Source: Nematostella vectensis
Lineage: Eukaryota; Cnidaria; Anthozoa; Actiniaria; Edwardsiidae
Direction of reading: 5' to 3'
Length of the DNA: 64,000 nt
Assembly: GCF_932526225.1 (NCBI RefSeq)
Contig: NC_064035.1
Span: 14,926,469-14,990,468 of the forward strand
Positions 61,101 through 61,605 of the stretch are shown piece after piece; positions within the stretch are counted from its first letter, which is position 1, and each line of letters opens with the position of its first letter. The notes under the pieces are model-generated. The model made no database searches. It had not been told where the DNA came from and saw only the letters and a list, made by a program, of their open reading frames with translations. The position numbers and the translations under genes are program-made.

Positions 61101-61605
61101 GCGACAGCTTTAGGCTTACCATAAAGCCCATTAAATTATCATTAGCATCATCATTATTATCCATTATCATCACCACCATCACTAGCGGGAGCATTAACCA
61201 AGCCGCAACCATTACTACCTCCTATCAGCATCACTATCACTATCAACCGCTATCATCATTATCATTACCACAAATCTCATATGATCACATGAACATCATT
61301 GTAATCGCGTTTAATTAACATTAATGTCATCATCATCATTATCCATCATCATCTTCATCGTGGTCGTTCTTATCACCACGCCTACATACCTTAGTCGCAT
61401 GCCTGTTGTTTATGTCTGCGTGAGTGCTGGCCTGTCGTAAACGGTCCAGCAGCGCCTGTCCCTTAGCTAAAGTCTGCATCGAGACTTCCAGCACACTCTT
61501 GCGAAGCTCTTGGTGCTGCTCAAGAACTGACGGCGCTGAAGAGATGTCTTCCGCTAGAAGTGCGCGAGTGAGCTCATCTTGAGCATGGTCAAGCTGGTCG
61601 TTAAA
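272..61605 (-). CDS. Giant spectrin-DH-SH3-immunoglobulin muscle/cytoskeletal protein, partial at both ends
   Basis: Sixty-seven exons were placed by hand from acceptor/donor dinucleotides, intron phase and domain continuity; their summed length (42,238 bp) keeps one open frame from phase 0 at 61605 to phase 1 at 272. Domain order is about nine spectrin repeats, a disordered linker, twelve 41-residue repeats, a DH (RhoGEF) domain, SH3, then about 90 I-set Ig domains interrupted by a PEVK-like spring. The DH should exchange nucleotide on a Rho-family GTPase; spectrin, SH3 and Ig domains are scaffold modules. Known relatives by architecture are Trio/Kalirin (spectrin-DH-PH-SH3) and UNC-89/obscurin/titin (Ig chains). 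No signal peptide or membrane segment is visible, so an intracellular sarcomeric or cortical location is inferred. Start and stop codons lie outside the window. It could be two adjacent genes, but no stop, promoter-like gap or phase break separates the parts. Confidence 0.88.
1188..1596. mobile_element. Non-autonomous DNA transposon flanked by TTAA
   Basis: A 401-bp insert (1192-1592) in the intron 1148-1880. Ends are inverted: GGGCCTGTGGTACT on the left and, read on the other strand, GGGCCTATGGTACT on the right (13 of 14). TTAA lies on both sides, the target duplication of piggyBac and Kolobok superfamilies; the GGG start fits Kolobok better. No transposase frame inside. Confidence 0.75.
1881..2756 (-). 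CDS. Exon: three Ig domains
   Basis: 876 bp, phase 1-1. Starts APKAGDAPSLSSQLMPVEV; second Ig VKPQIAGEIKDAEEVERG; third FAPEFDEAQRSAPLVFEE; ends FDIQVE. The first methionine (2718) is inside the domain and is not a start. Confidence 0.95.
2828..3240. repeat. Intronic tandem duplication, about 210 bp per copy
   Basis: Copies 2828-3040 and 3041-3240 share TAGTCAAAACTT, GATTAAGGTTTATGGATATA, TCTCCTGTCGCGTAAATTG and a terminal G-run (GGAGGGGGGG). The second copy lacks about 20 bases. Lies in the 599-bp intron 2757-3355. Confidence 0.85.
3356..4225 (-). CDS. Exon: three Ig domains
   Basis: 870 bp, phase 1-1. APRFVSELRPVEVFEG, RPQPIGMIRDIEGYEG and IAPMFVEDDTGEPITVE domains; ends VMVKVE. Confidence 0.95.
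4380..5255 (-). CDS. Exon: three Ig domains
   Basis: 876 bp, phase 1-1. IAPAFVTPLKPLQVREG, VKPVIVKPLSNLQVEE and CAPTFVEDEVKDAVYV domains; ends FDVRVE. Confidence 0.95.
5342..5596 (-). CDS. Exon: third Ig of the split module
   Basis: 255 bp, 85 residues, phase 1-1. EPITVLEHQEVDMSVKVKG, VLWFKDDTPV, DAGHYRCESTTKLG, FLIIVK. The four exons 7658-5342 sum to 894 bp. Confidence 0.9.
5597..6502. other. Intron, 906 bp
   Basis: Nothing recognised; A+T-rich with short GATGATG runs. Confidence 0.6.
6503..6698 (-). CDS. Exon: remainder of second Ig and lead into third
   Basis: 196 bp, phase 0 to 1. GRFMIIDDAKEGVFQL, EDSGVYKCVVFNDIG, then VAPKTDKKLDEKE. Confidence 0.87.
6699..7054. other. Intron, 356 bp
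   Basis: Nothing recognised. Confidence 0.6.
7055..7258 (-). CDS. Exon: Ig end and start of a second
   Basis: 204 bp, phase 0-0. VVAKNELGSVSTSAELLVNE closes the first Ig; AAPKIEKPLQDVKVDAG to ESIVEDK opens the second. Donor is internal to what otherwise reads as open sequence to 7022. Confidence 0.88.
7420..7658 (-). CDS. Exon: first Ig of a split three-Ig module
   Basis: 239 bp, phase 1 to 0. VPKPRGSKPSLEAELKPVTV, KIDWMKDDKPL to EDEAEYK. Confidence 0.9.
7921..8650 (-). CDS. Exon: Ig end and two further Ig domains
   Basis: 730 bp, phase 0 to 1. Completes the Ig begun at 9160, then VKPDFKTKLKPMEVTEE and CAPEFVGDQAAPIVVRQG domains; ends FDVQVE. With 9027-9160 it sums to 864 bp, one three-Ig module. 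Confidence 0.93.
8651..9026. other. Intron, 376 bp
   Basis: Nothing recognised; A+T-rich. Confidence 0.6.
9027..9160 (-). CDS. Exon: N-terminal half of an Ig domain
   Basis: 134 bp, phase 1 to 0. TGEAPKVVDALQPLEALEG to VEWFKEKAK, with no internal methionine; continues VVDVRRTKMEY at 8650. Splice sites CTGTAG and AAG|GTAAAA. Confidence 0.87.
9161..9524. other. Intron, 364 bp
   Basis: Nothing recognised. Confidence 0.6.
9525..9914 (-). CDS. Exon: C-terminal half of Ig plus short PEVK-like segment
   Basis: 390 bp, 130 residues, phase 1-1. EWFKDDEPVTTDNRVRADYD and DEGDYKCVATN finish the Ig; then about 60 residues of alternating KPEVEEPEVEKPQVEEP-type sequence, a second small Pro/Glu/Val/Lys spring. 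Confidence 0.9.
9915..11368. other. Intron, 1454 bp
   Basis: Mostly A+T-rich. Holds one G+C-rich island at about 10660-10735 with a hairpin (arms 10701-10709 and 10719-10728). No exon supported inside. Confidence 0.6.
11369..11488 (-). CDS. Exon: N-terminal half of an Ig domain
   Basis: 120 bp, phase 1-1. ASKPKGEAPSLVSELQPQEI to KVSGEPQPTI; the C-strand Glu-Trp-Phe follows after the 1454-bp intron. Confidence 0.85.
11489..12063. other. Intron, 575 bp, with G18 run
   Basis: An uninterrupted run of 18 G at 11863-11880 followed by TAGTTAGTAT-type short repeats (11915-11965). Otherwise nothing recognised. Confidence 0.7.
12064..12939 (-). CDS. Exon: three Ig domains
   Basis: 876 bp, 292 residues, phase 1-1. 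AKKPAGEAPEITESLQEM, RPDFTKKLKPVEVEEG and FPPEITRPERTEKIVLL domains; ends IDVQIE. Confidence 0.95.
13064..13945 (-). CDS. Exon: three Ig domains
   Basis: 882 bp, 294 residues, phase 1-1. VAPKFTKPLETLELMEK, EKPFFKKTPQNVTVLEG and VAPEFAEEEATQLTLIE domains; ends FIVNVE. Confidence 0.95.
13946..14338. other. Intron, 393 bp
   Basis: Nothing recognised. Confidence 0.6.
14339..14590 (-). CDS. Exon: third Ig of the module
   Basis: 252 bp, phase 1-1. APINITEGDELDLSVRVRG, EIKWTKDDKPI, DSGRYKCTAKSEHG, FDVNVE. Confidence 0.92.
14716..15327 (-). CDS. Exon: two Ig domains and start of a third
   Basis: 612 bp, phase 1-1. GTIPEFTKKLQPVTVREG and RKPEFKQKMQPLQVLEG domains, then SAPEVFGDT, completed by 14339-14590. 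Together the two exons are 864 bp, the size of a three-Ig module. Confidence 0.93.
15328..15656. other. Intron, 329 bp
   Basis: Nothing recognised. Confidence 0.6.
15657..16334 (-). CDS. Exon: Pro/Glu linker and two Ig domains
   Basis: 678 bp, 226 residues, phase 1-1. About 34 residues of linker (LEPLVETIPEVPEEEAAS) precede KAPVFIETMKNIEVMEG Ig and IAPEFQKEPEKSTFDVNTG Ig, ending YEVNIK. Confidence 0.92.
16421..16503. repeat. Intronic minisatellite
   Basis: About four imperfect units of 16-24 bp beginning GTCCACAA or GTCCAGAA and containing GAGTCAACTC, within intron 16335-16792. The rest of that intron shows nothing. Confidence 0.75.
16793..17053 (-). CDS. Exon: Ig domain (duplicate copy A, second half)
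   Basis: 261 bp, phase 1-1. GDVVRFDIRVAGKPEPVVEW, EDDAVYSVVAMNEAG, KLLVTSKPEQ. Confidence 0.9.
17339..17674 (-). CDS. Exon: Ig domain (duplicate copy A, first half)
   Basis: 336 bp, 112 residues, phase 1-1. APIIIKPLNDEIDVLEG, VLWYKDDYLL, DDEAEYKCVVTN; ends DTEANE, joined to GDVVRFD in the next exon. Confidence 0.9.
17800..17856 (-). CDS. Small exon: acidic linker
   Basis: 57 bp, 19 codons, phase 1-1. VKEAAEVTPVEEVVDAAVP; acceptor ACTTTAG and donor CAG|GTATGT are both good. Confidence 0.72.
17932..18218 (-). CDS. Exon: one Ig domain
   Basis: 287 bp, phase 2 to 1. AEPPRFVTPLKDQELEEG, IHIKWFKDNKEL, DEAMYYKVVAENVAG, EVIVE; no F-strand cysteine. Confidence 0.88.
18294..18315 (-). CDS. 22-bp micro-exon
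   Basis: 22 bp, phase 1 to 2, encoding ELEAVES with split codons. Acceptor TTTCAG, donor GA|GTAAGT. It is the only way I found to reconcile phase 1 upstream with the phase-2 start at 18218. Confidence 0.68.
18484..18780 (-). CDS. Exon: one Ig domain
   Basis: 297 bp, 99 residues, phase 1-1. EEPTEPAGPRITKELVDAEV, SVTWTKDAHRV, DEGLYTCTVRNKMG, EVIVE. Confidence 0.88.
18907..19167 (-). CDS. Exon: Ig domain (duplicate copy B, second half)
   Basis: 261 bp, phase 1-1. GEIVRFDIRVAGKPEPVVEW to KLLVHSRPKQ. Nearly identical to 16793-17053; same length and phase. Confidence 0.9.
19268..19606 (-). CDS. Exon: Ig domain (duplicate copy B, first half)
   Basis: 339 bp, 113 residues, phase 1-1. EAPFIKKPLNDEIDVLEG, VFWYKDDYLL, DDEAEYKCVVTN, then ISLPVIKEGLKDTEANE starts the next Ig. 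Nearly identical to the exon at 17339-17674. Confidence 0.9.
19684..20141 (-). CDS. Exon: Pro/Glu/Val-rich linker
   Basis: 458 bp, phase 2 to 1. No Ig fold; two internal pseudo-repeats FKPVEISVPIGDEAP and FKPVEVTVPMEDEAP plus PVEVDIKGLKDKERERL. Probably an extended spring-like linker between Ig 7 and 8 of the 3' part. Confidence 0.82.
20307..20340 (-). CDS. Micro-exon: acidic linker
   Basis: 34 bp, phase 1 to 2, encoding VSEAEDEGIIPK with split codons. Acceptor TTTTTTAG, donor AA|GTGAGT. Confidence 0.72.
20409..20708 (-). CDS. Exon: one Ig domain
   Basis: 300 bp, 100 residues, phase 1-1. LMPEGEAPKYVEPLKSDEIV, EVQWFKENKPV, DEGSYKIVLSN; the F-strand cysteine is replaced by Ile-Val. Confidence 0.9.
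20980..21190 (-). CDS. Exon: Ig domain remainder
   Basis: 211 bp, phase 0 to 1. VKITGEPKPEIQWFKDDKPV, DDTAKYTCKATNKSG and INVDIS complete the Ig begun at the end of the previous exon. Confidence 0.88.
21300..21781 (-). CDS. Exon: Ig end, one complete Ig and start of a third
   Basis: 482 bp, phase 1 to 0. SCLDDEGEYKCLAMN closes the preceding Ig; KPKFIETTHDTEIITG to SKLTVIE is complete; PPEFSPHVGEGPLEISDG begins the third, cut at DLTLE. Confidence 0.9.
21975..22181 (-). CDS. Exon: first part of an Ig domain
   Basis: 207 bp, phase 1-1. VENPEGAAPEFIKPLKVLEV through ITWLKGGDVV to GETCVLNIT; Ig completed by the next exon. Confidence 0.88.
22288..22567 (-). CDS. Exon: Ig domain
   Basis: 280 bp, phase 0 to 1. 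VLTKISELDKTPVRTVEG, EVEWYKDDRKL, DAGTYKCVTKN, FDITI end. Confidence 0.9.
22685..23039 (-). CDS. Exon: end of one Ig and a second Ig
   Basis: 355 bp, phase 2 to 0. CDIATDRGVVSMTTELIVEE closes the previous Ig; PVIIQPLKSLEIKEEN to NEAGKATSTATLQ is the next. Confidence 0.88.
23315..23543 (-). CDS. Exon: N-terminal part of an Ig domain
   Basis: 229 bp, phase 1 to 2. GVDTGPQIQEYSKEIEVVEG, ITWYKDDVPL and DDEAEYR; the F-strand cysteine is the first codon of the next exon. Confidence 0.88.
23544..24288. other. Intron, 745 bp
   Basis: Follows the giant exon in transcription. Nothing recognised; a possible tiny exon near 23620 was considered and rejected. Confidence 0.6.
24289..43095 (-). CDS. Giant 18.8-kb exon: Ig, repeat arrays, PEVK-like spring, 36 Ig domains
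   Basis: 18,807 bp (6,269 codons) without interruption, acceptor TGTACAG at 43095 and donor GAAG|GTAGTT at 24289, phase 1-1. In order: one Ig (STPQFIDLMQPVEV); four 53-residue repeats (DAGDLSNP core); an NPHPP-rich segment; eleven Ig domains from RPHFIDKHFE to RPKFTEDGSF; a linker and two more Ig (EPIFIETDEV, RPKFIEDDSF); a PEVK-like array of 31 units; seven copies of a three-Ig unit; a final Ig (APHFVEDTSIAPFEL). Most of these Ig domains lack the B-strand cysteine, as is common in cytoplasmic Ig chains. The likely role is an elastic filament segment. Bounded by symmetric phases, the whole exon could be skipped in frame. Confidence 0.95.
24583..32396 (-). repeat. Seven tandem 1122-bp units, each three Ig domains
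   Basis: Exact 1122-bp (374-codon) spacing is seen at plus-strand landmarks 25122, 26244, 27366, 28488, 29610, 30732 and 31854. Each unit holds PTFLESDEIKPFEV Ig, KPKFIEDGSFVPFQS Ig, RPKFVSDSTVEEFKI Ig and a linker with KEPVPEEQVMP. Units 1-2 (highest coordinates) share KTIHKD and NEVG; units 3-7 share KTIPKD and NEAG; units 3-4 share SGGPAPK. Otherwise units differ by only a few bases. Confidence 0.96.
32397..37391 (-). repeat. PEVK-like array, 31 units of about 53 residues (159 bp)
   Basis: Unit core: EKPTEREAKPLEEKPLVEE, KELPVSAEKAVEEKPLEKPI, TRKEKKVEEVKPKK. I count 31 units; most are 159 bp, those with IEEELRVSA are 156 bp, units 9 and 21 carry an internal 13-residue duplication and unit 15 is shortened. 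Composition is dominated by Pro, Glu, Val and Lys, as in titin PEVK springs, so an entropic spring is inferred. The absence of stops on the plus strand gives shadow frames up to 961 codons. Confidence 0.93.
38150..41745 (-). other. Eleven consecutive Ig (I-set) domains inside the giant exon
   Basis: Each is about 105-110 residues with short linkers. Shared pattern: PxFxxxxxVxPFExTxEGD(V/I), C-strand VxWxKDDxx, and DxGxYKCxxxNxxG. The eighth (WHIFCDDNEDTAPF) is the most diverged. Confidence 0.9.
41880..42150 (-). repeat. NPHPP-rich coding repeat
   Basis: Imperfect units of about 24 residues with cores KWNPHPPAEG, KWNPHPPVEA, KRNPHPPQKV and KWNPHPPEEM, separated by shorter NPYR/NPNP/NPYP half-units. 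Likely extended and disordered; I know no family with this motif. Confidence 0.85.
42130..42733 (-). repeat. Coding tandem repeat, 159 bp, about four copies
   Basis: Unit of 53 residues with core FDAGDLSNP, VQVEVQKPPEEKRE and QETMTLGEE. Landmarks GCATC[A/G]AAGTCAAG recur at 159-bp spacing on the plus strand. The first (EAEDLFNP) and last (EGQREITL) copies are diverged. Confidence 0.9.
43096..44557. other. Intron, 1462 bp
   Basis: Precedes the giant exon. A+T-rich, no recognised repeat or coding segment. Confidence 0.6.
44558..44788 (-). CDS. Exon: Ig domain remainder
   Basis: 231 bp, 77 residues, phase 1-1. GGDITFEATVSGRPRPDVEW, DDSGAYTCTATNECG and YNIDIE complete the Ig begun in the preceding exon. 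It has no good internal methionine start and is easily missed. Confidence 0.9.
44872..45158. mobile_element. Inverted-repeat element (MITE-like)
   Basis: About 287 bp in intron 44789-45173. Left end TTGGCTAAACATTAATTATG TTTGTCAAAC pairs imperfectly with the right end, whose reverse complement starts CTGGCTAAACATTCAAACAT GTTTGTCAAGC. Internal GGCTAA[A/G]C motifs at about 44940 and 45048 and GCGCGCGC tracts suggest nested or palindromic structure. No clear target duplication. Confidence 0.6.
45174..48427 (-). CDS. Exon: ten Ig domains plus start of an eleventh
   Basis: 3254 bp, phase 2 to 1, 1084 residues. After about 60 linker residues come ten I-set domains starting near PPEFKSALRD, PPKFERNLKD, QPKFAERLTN, PPFFVKELVD, PPKITQRLHD, APSFTKKITD, KPDFLKELST, GPKFLQRLEL, PPQFIVKPSS and PPEFVRKISN, each with the W and DxGxYxC core. 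The end (VPPHFTEEAPKIPTDFEE) begins an eleventh Ig completed by the next exon. These domains keep both core cysteines more often than those in the giant exon. Confidence 0.95.
48568..48631 (-). CDS. Small exon: acidic linker
   Basis: 64 bp, phase 1 to 2. ADEGSEPEDEPQQMEQSTKT; joins the first Ig to the 3.25-kb Ig exon. Confidence 0.8.
48704..48988 (-). CDS. Exon: first Ig (I-set) domain after SH3
   Basis: 285 bp, 95 residues, phase 1-1: one complete Ig. IQPPFFQKPLKDKEVKEG start, VKWLKDGEPL C-strand tryptophan, DEGRYRCEAVN F-strand, ADILVE end. Confidence 0.92.
49063..49129 (-). CDS. Exon: linker
   Basis: 67 bp, phase 0 to 1. EPMVYEASINIQETLPTDKH; leads into the first Ig domain. Confidence 0.78.
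49203..49234 (-). CDS. Micro-exon: linker
   Basis: 32 bp, phase 1 to 0, encoding GYKTEVREAPQ with the split codon. Acceptor ATCCAG and donor CAG|GTAAC; needed to join the SH3 exon (phase 1) to the next exon (phase 0). Confidence 0.75.
49397..49644 (-). CDS. Exon: SH3 domain
   Basis: 248 bp, phase 2 to 1. MQITVGGGPGG, then an SH3 fold: MCVAIQDFEDEFGDFSL (ALYDF-like strand and RT loop), ESVIVLDK, and DEMWVPPNVLQ (the W...P and xxVP end). Followed by STAEIMMGG. SH3 directly after the DH matches the Trio/Kalirin order, not UNC-89, where SH3 precedes DH. Confidence 0.85.
49769..49821 (-). CDS. Exon: end of DH domain
   Basis: 53 bp, phase 0 to 2. EARDVLERLCDEIHRQTE: the last DH helix. It splices straight into the SH3 exon; no PH-domain sequence lies between. 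Confidence 0.85.
50024..50164 (-). CDS. Exon: DH domain, part 5 (conserved region 3)
   Basis: 141 bp, phase 0-0. FCQKRHNARPLTTLMQRPLE continues to RLFEYKQFMTEML: the long helix with the QRPxxRxxxYxxxL pattern that forms much of the GTPase interface in DH domains. Ends DTTHIQ. Confidence 0.9.
50259..50348 (-). CDS. Exon: DH domain, part 4
   Basis: 90 bp, phase 0-0. EPTLYKYVDFCDAKEDSEL to SSQFFE; corresponds to the Y-x-x-Y/F-C-x helix of DH conserved region 2. Confidence 0.88.
50425..50494 (-). CDS. Exon: DH domain, part 3
   Basis: 70 bp, phase 2 to 0. VMLEELQQLKDTPSLIGKPF, ending VSR; the LLxxL helix after the FH motif followed by the I/GxxF turn of DH domains. Confidence 0.88.
50675..50772 (-). 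CDS. Exon: DH (RhoGEF) domain, part 2
   Basis: 98 bp, phase 0 to 2. SYMNEMENAPRDIAENKE then IFINIEDLYFFHKV: the DH segment with IFxNIxxLxxFH, where the helix contacts the GTPase switch region in known DbI-family structures. Confidence 0.9.
50836..52462 (-). CDS. Exon: 41-residue repeat array and start of DH domain
   Basis: 1627 bp, phase 2 to 0, 542 residues. After a short lead (PHEPTEIVIPQFAGQ) come twelve copies of a 41-residue unit with core AEITPSREGMAPVEFKIDRP; the first and last are degenerate, the ten between nearly identical. The exon then enters the DH domain: LEELTRMLIESEESYAADL, the conserved-region-1 helix of RhoGEFs (ExxYxxxL), ending SIVE. The repeat has no recognised fold and no family I can name; its Thr/Glu/Pro composition suggests an extended linker or ligand array. 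Confidence 0.9.
50940..52365 (-). repeat. Tandem 123-bp coding repeat, 12 copies
   Basis: Period 123 bp measured from successive plus-strand CACTGGAGCCATGC landmarks. Variants are few: Q/V in QRE[V/Q]IQPT, Q/E in PYG[Q/E]TTVT, one D for E in APV[E/D]FK. The multiple-of-three length without stops leaves long open frames in other frames and on the plus strand, which are shadows. Confidence 0.95.
52542..52716 (-). CDS. Exon: linker
   Basis: 175 bp, phase 1 to 2. DRPSEPLEVHVLSRVEL to SLQPASRV. Donor AGAGT|GTAAGAG joins VPHEPTEIV of the next exon. Confidence 0.78.
52790..52991 (-). CDS. Exon: Ser/Thr-rich linker
   Basis: 202 bp, phase 0 to 1. VETDMSVHTGPSGLVED, then TRKRTWKTTTRETTTS, ending IIIYDQ. 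Likely disordered. This is where intron phase changes from the 0-0 pattern of the spectrin block. Confidence 0.78.
53065..53331 (-). CDS. Exon: linker
   Basis: 267 bp, phase 0-0. VMVSIKPGQPLRADAEAKI to PYTRKDIE. IKGWFEDGKVV vaguely recalls an Ig C-strand (WFKDGK) and could be a degenerate Ig; not assigned. Confidence 0.75.
53434..53622 (-). CDS. Exon: disordered acidic/basic linker
   Basis: 189 bp, phase 0-0. EEVIPSSLAEYEAQLED then a patch GVLGRKRRGDAEAF to GKRPQ. No fold recognised; basic cluster RKRR follows a hydrophobic segment. Confidence 0.75.
53884..54207 (-). CDS. Exon: one full spectrin-like repeat (last)
   Basis: 324 bp, 108 residues, phase 0-0: exactly one repeat length. AATWMSDSEHFL starts helix A; the exon ends KRLGLPEQ. 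It closes the spectrin block before the linker. Confidence 0.88.
54425..54616 (-). CDS. Exon: spectrin-like repeat segment
   Basis: 192 bp, phase 0-0. PTDREVLRLVNECDRL to EFYQLYEQ, with METRWKRFLSLMEEH as the C-helix tryptophan motif. Confidence 0.86.
54617..55048. other. Intron, 432 bp
   Basis: Nothing recognised. Confidence 0.6.
55049..55171 (-). CDS. Exon: spectrin-like repeat segment
   Basis: 123 bp, phase 0-0. VNLLIEQNNRDLIALNQKFG to SDAFLESVK. Found by phase and splice signals (GTATAG acceptor, AAG|GTAAGAG donor). Confidence 0.8.
55250..55411 (-). CDS. Exon: spectrin-like repeat segment
   Basis: 162 bp, phase 0-0. VAGSEAVSVSRDEIKRFL, then WTSLWDYHKSKLED and EFEQDISK; contains the paired tryptophans of the middle helix. 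Confidence 0.84.
55701..55865 (-). CDS. Exon: spectrin-like repeat segment
   Basis: 165 bp, phase 0-0. FLQMVDHMMAVFRSG to VVNNGRDILAK, one helix hairpin. Confidence 0.83.
56163..56252 (-). repeat. tRNA-like sequence, probably a SINE head or tRNA pseudogene
   Basis: On the minus strand: GCCCGGATGACCCAGTGTGT with A-box-like GTTAGCGCG, and 60 bases on the B box GGTTCGATTCCC. The spacing resembles a tRNA with a long variable arm, but the acceptor and T stems do not pair well, so it is not called a functional tRNA. A T-run follows (minus strand), as in Pol III units. Lies in intron 55866-56322. Confidence 0.6.
56323..56514 (-). CDS. Exon: spectrin-like repeat segment
   Basis: 192 bp, phase 0-0. 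RTDEDVQRHLRAAEKL to FFSSVDK; two helices with the IAYQRFKTLMTDYEVLL register typical of the repeat end. Confidence 0.85.
56515..56871. other. Intron, 357 bp
   Basis: Nothing recognised. Confidence 0.6.
56872..56994 (-). CDS. Exon: spectrin-like repeat segment
   Basis: 123 bp, phase 0-0. VITWIEEQSEQFF (helix A) through KKFREAAE. Too short and methionine-poor to be noticed as an isolated frame, but splice sites and continuity with both neighbours are good. Confidence 0.84.
57402..57585. mobile_element. Short element with CAGGGGCGGAT terminal inverted repeats
   Basis: 184 bp in intron 56995-57610. Left end CAGGGGCGGATCTAGG; right end, reverse-complemented, CAGGGGCGGATCCAGG (15 of 16). Contains an 18-C run at 57435-57452. 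No coding capacity and no convincing target duplication; a MITE of a DNA transposon family. Confidence 0.75.
57611..57790 (-). CDS. Exon: spectrin-like repeat segment
   Basis: 180 bp, phase 0-0. EPKDSTLNRESAGR followed by LGSLDQLWKIRDVQLKRH and ending QFERDTRE; the LWxxRxxQLxxH motif is a standard spectrin-repeat signature. Confidence 0.88.
58035..58208 (-). CDS. Exon: spectrin-like repeat segment
   Basis: 174 bp, phase 0-0. Encodes LWSKLDELESQLTSDEP through ETIITSSDRLQKD to MEQLQQ, an acidic amphipathic helix pair. Confidence 0.84.
58392..58685 (-). CDS. Exon: nearly complete spectrin-like repeat
   Basis: 294 bp, phase 0-0. Begins IHGWIKFAAEGF (helix A tryptophan), contains LQASWSALTGRLDYRL (helix C tryptophan region) and ends YDFHKQRQM; close to one whole 98-residue repeat. 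Confidence 0.9.
58957..59217 (-). CDS. Exon: spectrin-like repeat segment
   Basis: 261 bp, phase 0-0. Encodes AIQKLDEIEQLLPEEHL through EADSEVEQ: one helix pair with a glutamate-rich loop. Open frame and splice sites (ACATAC / GCCTTA on the plus strand) agree. Confidence 0.85.
59509..59700 (-). CDS. Exon: spectrin-like repeat segment
   Basis: 192 bp, phase 0-0. Runs from DREETVERLARETEKL to FYKSGYK, two predicted helices with the conserved ending LxxRRxLLxxxLxFYKS seen where one spectrin repeat passes into the next. Confidence 0.87.
60012..60160. repeat. Degenerate intronic repeat
   Basis: Units of roughly 30 bp with TCTGAGTTTTT and TGCATAATA recur about four times in intron 59701-60174. 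The remainder of that intron is unremarkable. Confidence 0.6.
60175..60294 (-). CDS. Exon: spectrin-like repeat segment
   Basis: 120 bp, phase 0-0. Starts ISKWIKYEAEDYL, the helix-A tryptophan signature (xxWIxxxE) of a spectrin repeat, and ends FEQTAR, splicing directly to DREETVERL in the next exon. Confidence 0.85.
60295..60670. other. Intron, 376 bp
   Basis: Nothing recognised apart from A/T homopolymers. Confidence 0.6.
60671..60808 (-). CDS. Exon: spectrin-like repeat segment
   Basis: 138 bp, phase 0-0. Residues AACYSIERILEALHLRRR through EEEARK form a charged helix containing LDDLWKARK, the usual central-helix tryptophan context of spectrin repeats. Confidence 0.82.
60830..61375. repeat. 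ATC/CAT-rich low-complexity DNA
   Basis: Fills most of intron 60809-61389: scattered TCATCATT and ATCACCA trinucleotide-type tracts. Plus-strand open frames here are low-complexity artefacts. Confidence 0.8.
61390..61605 (-). CDS. Exon: spectrin-like repeat segment (first exon seen)
   Basis: 216 bp, phase 0 on both sides (acceptor TTTCAG, donor AAG|GTATG). Encodes an amphipathic helical stretch from FNDQLDHAQDEL to NRHATK, typical of a spectrin repeat. An upstream exon must exist because the frame enters open, but I could not find it in the next 2.4 kb. Confidence 0.8.
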
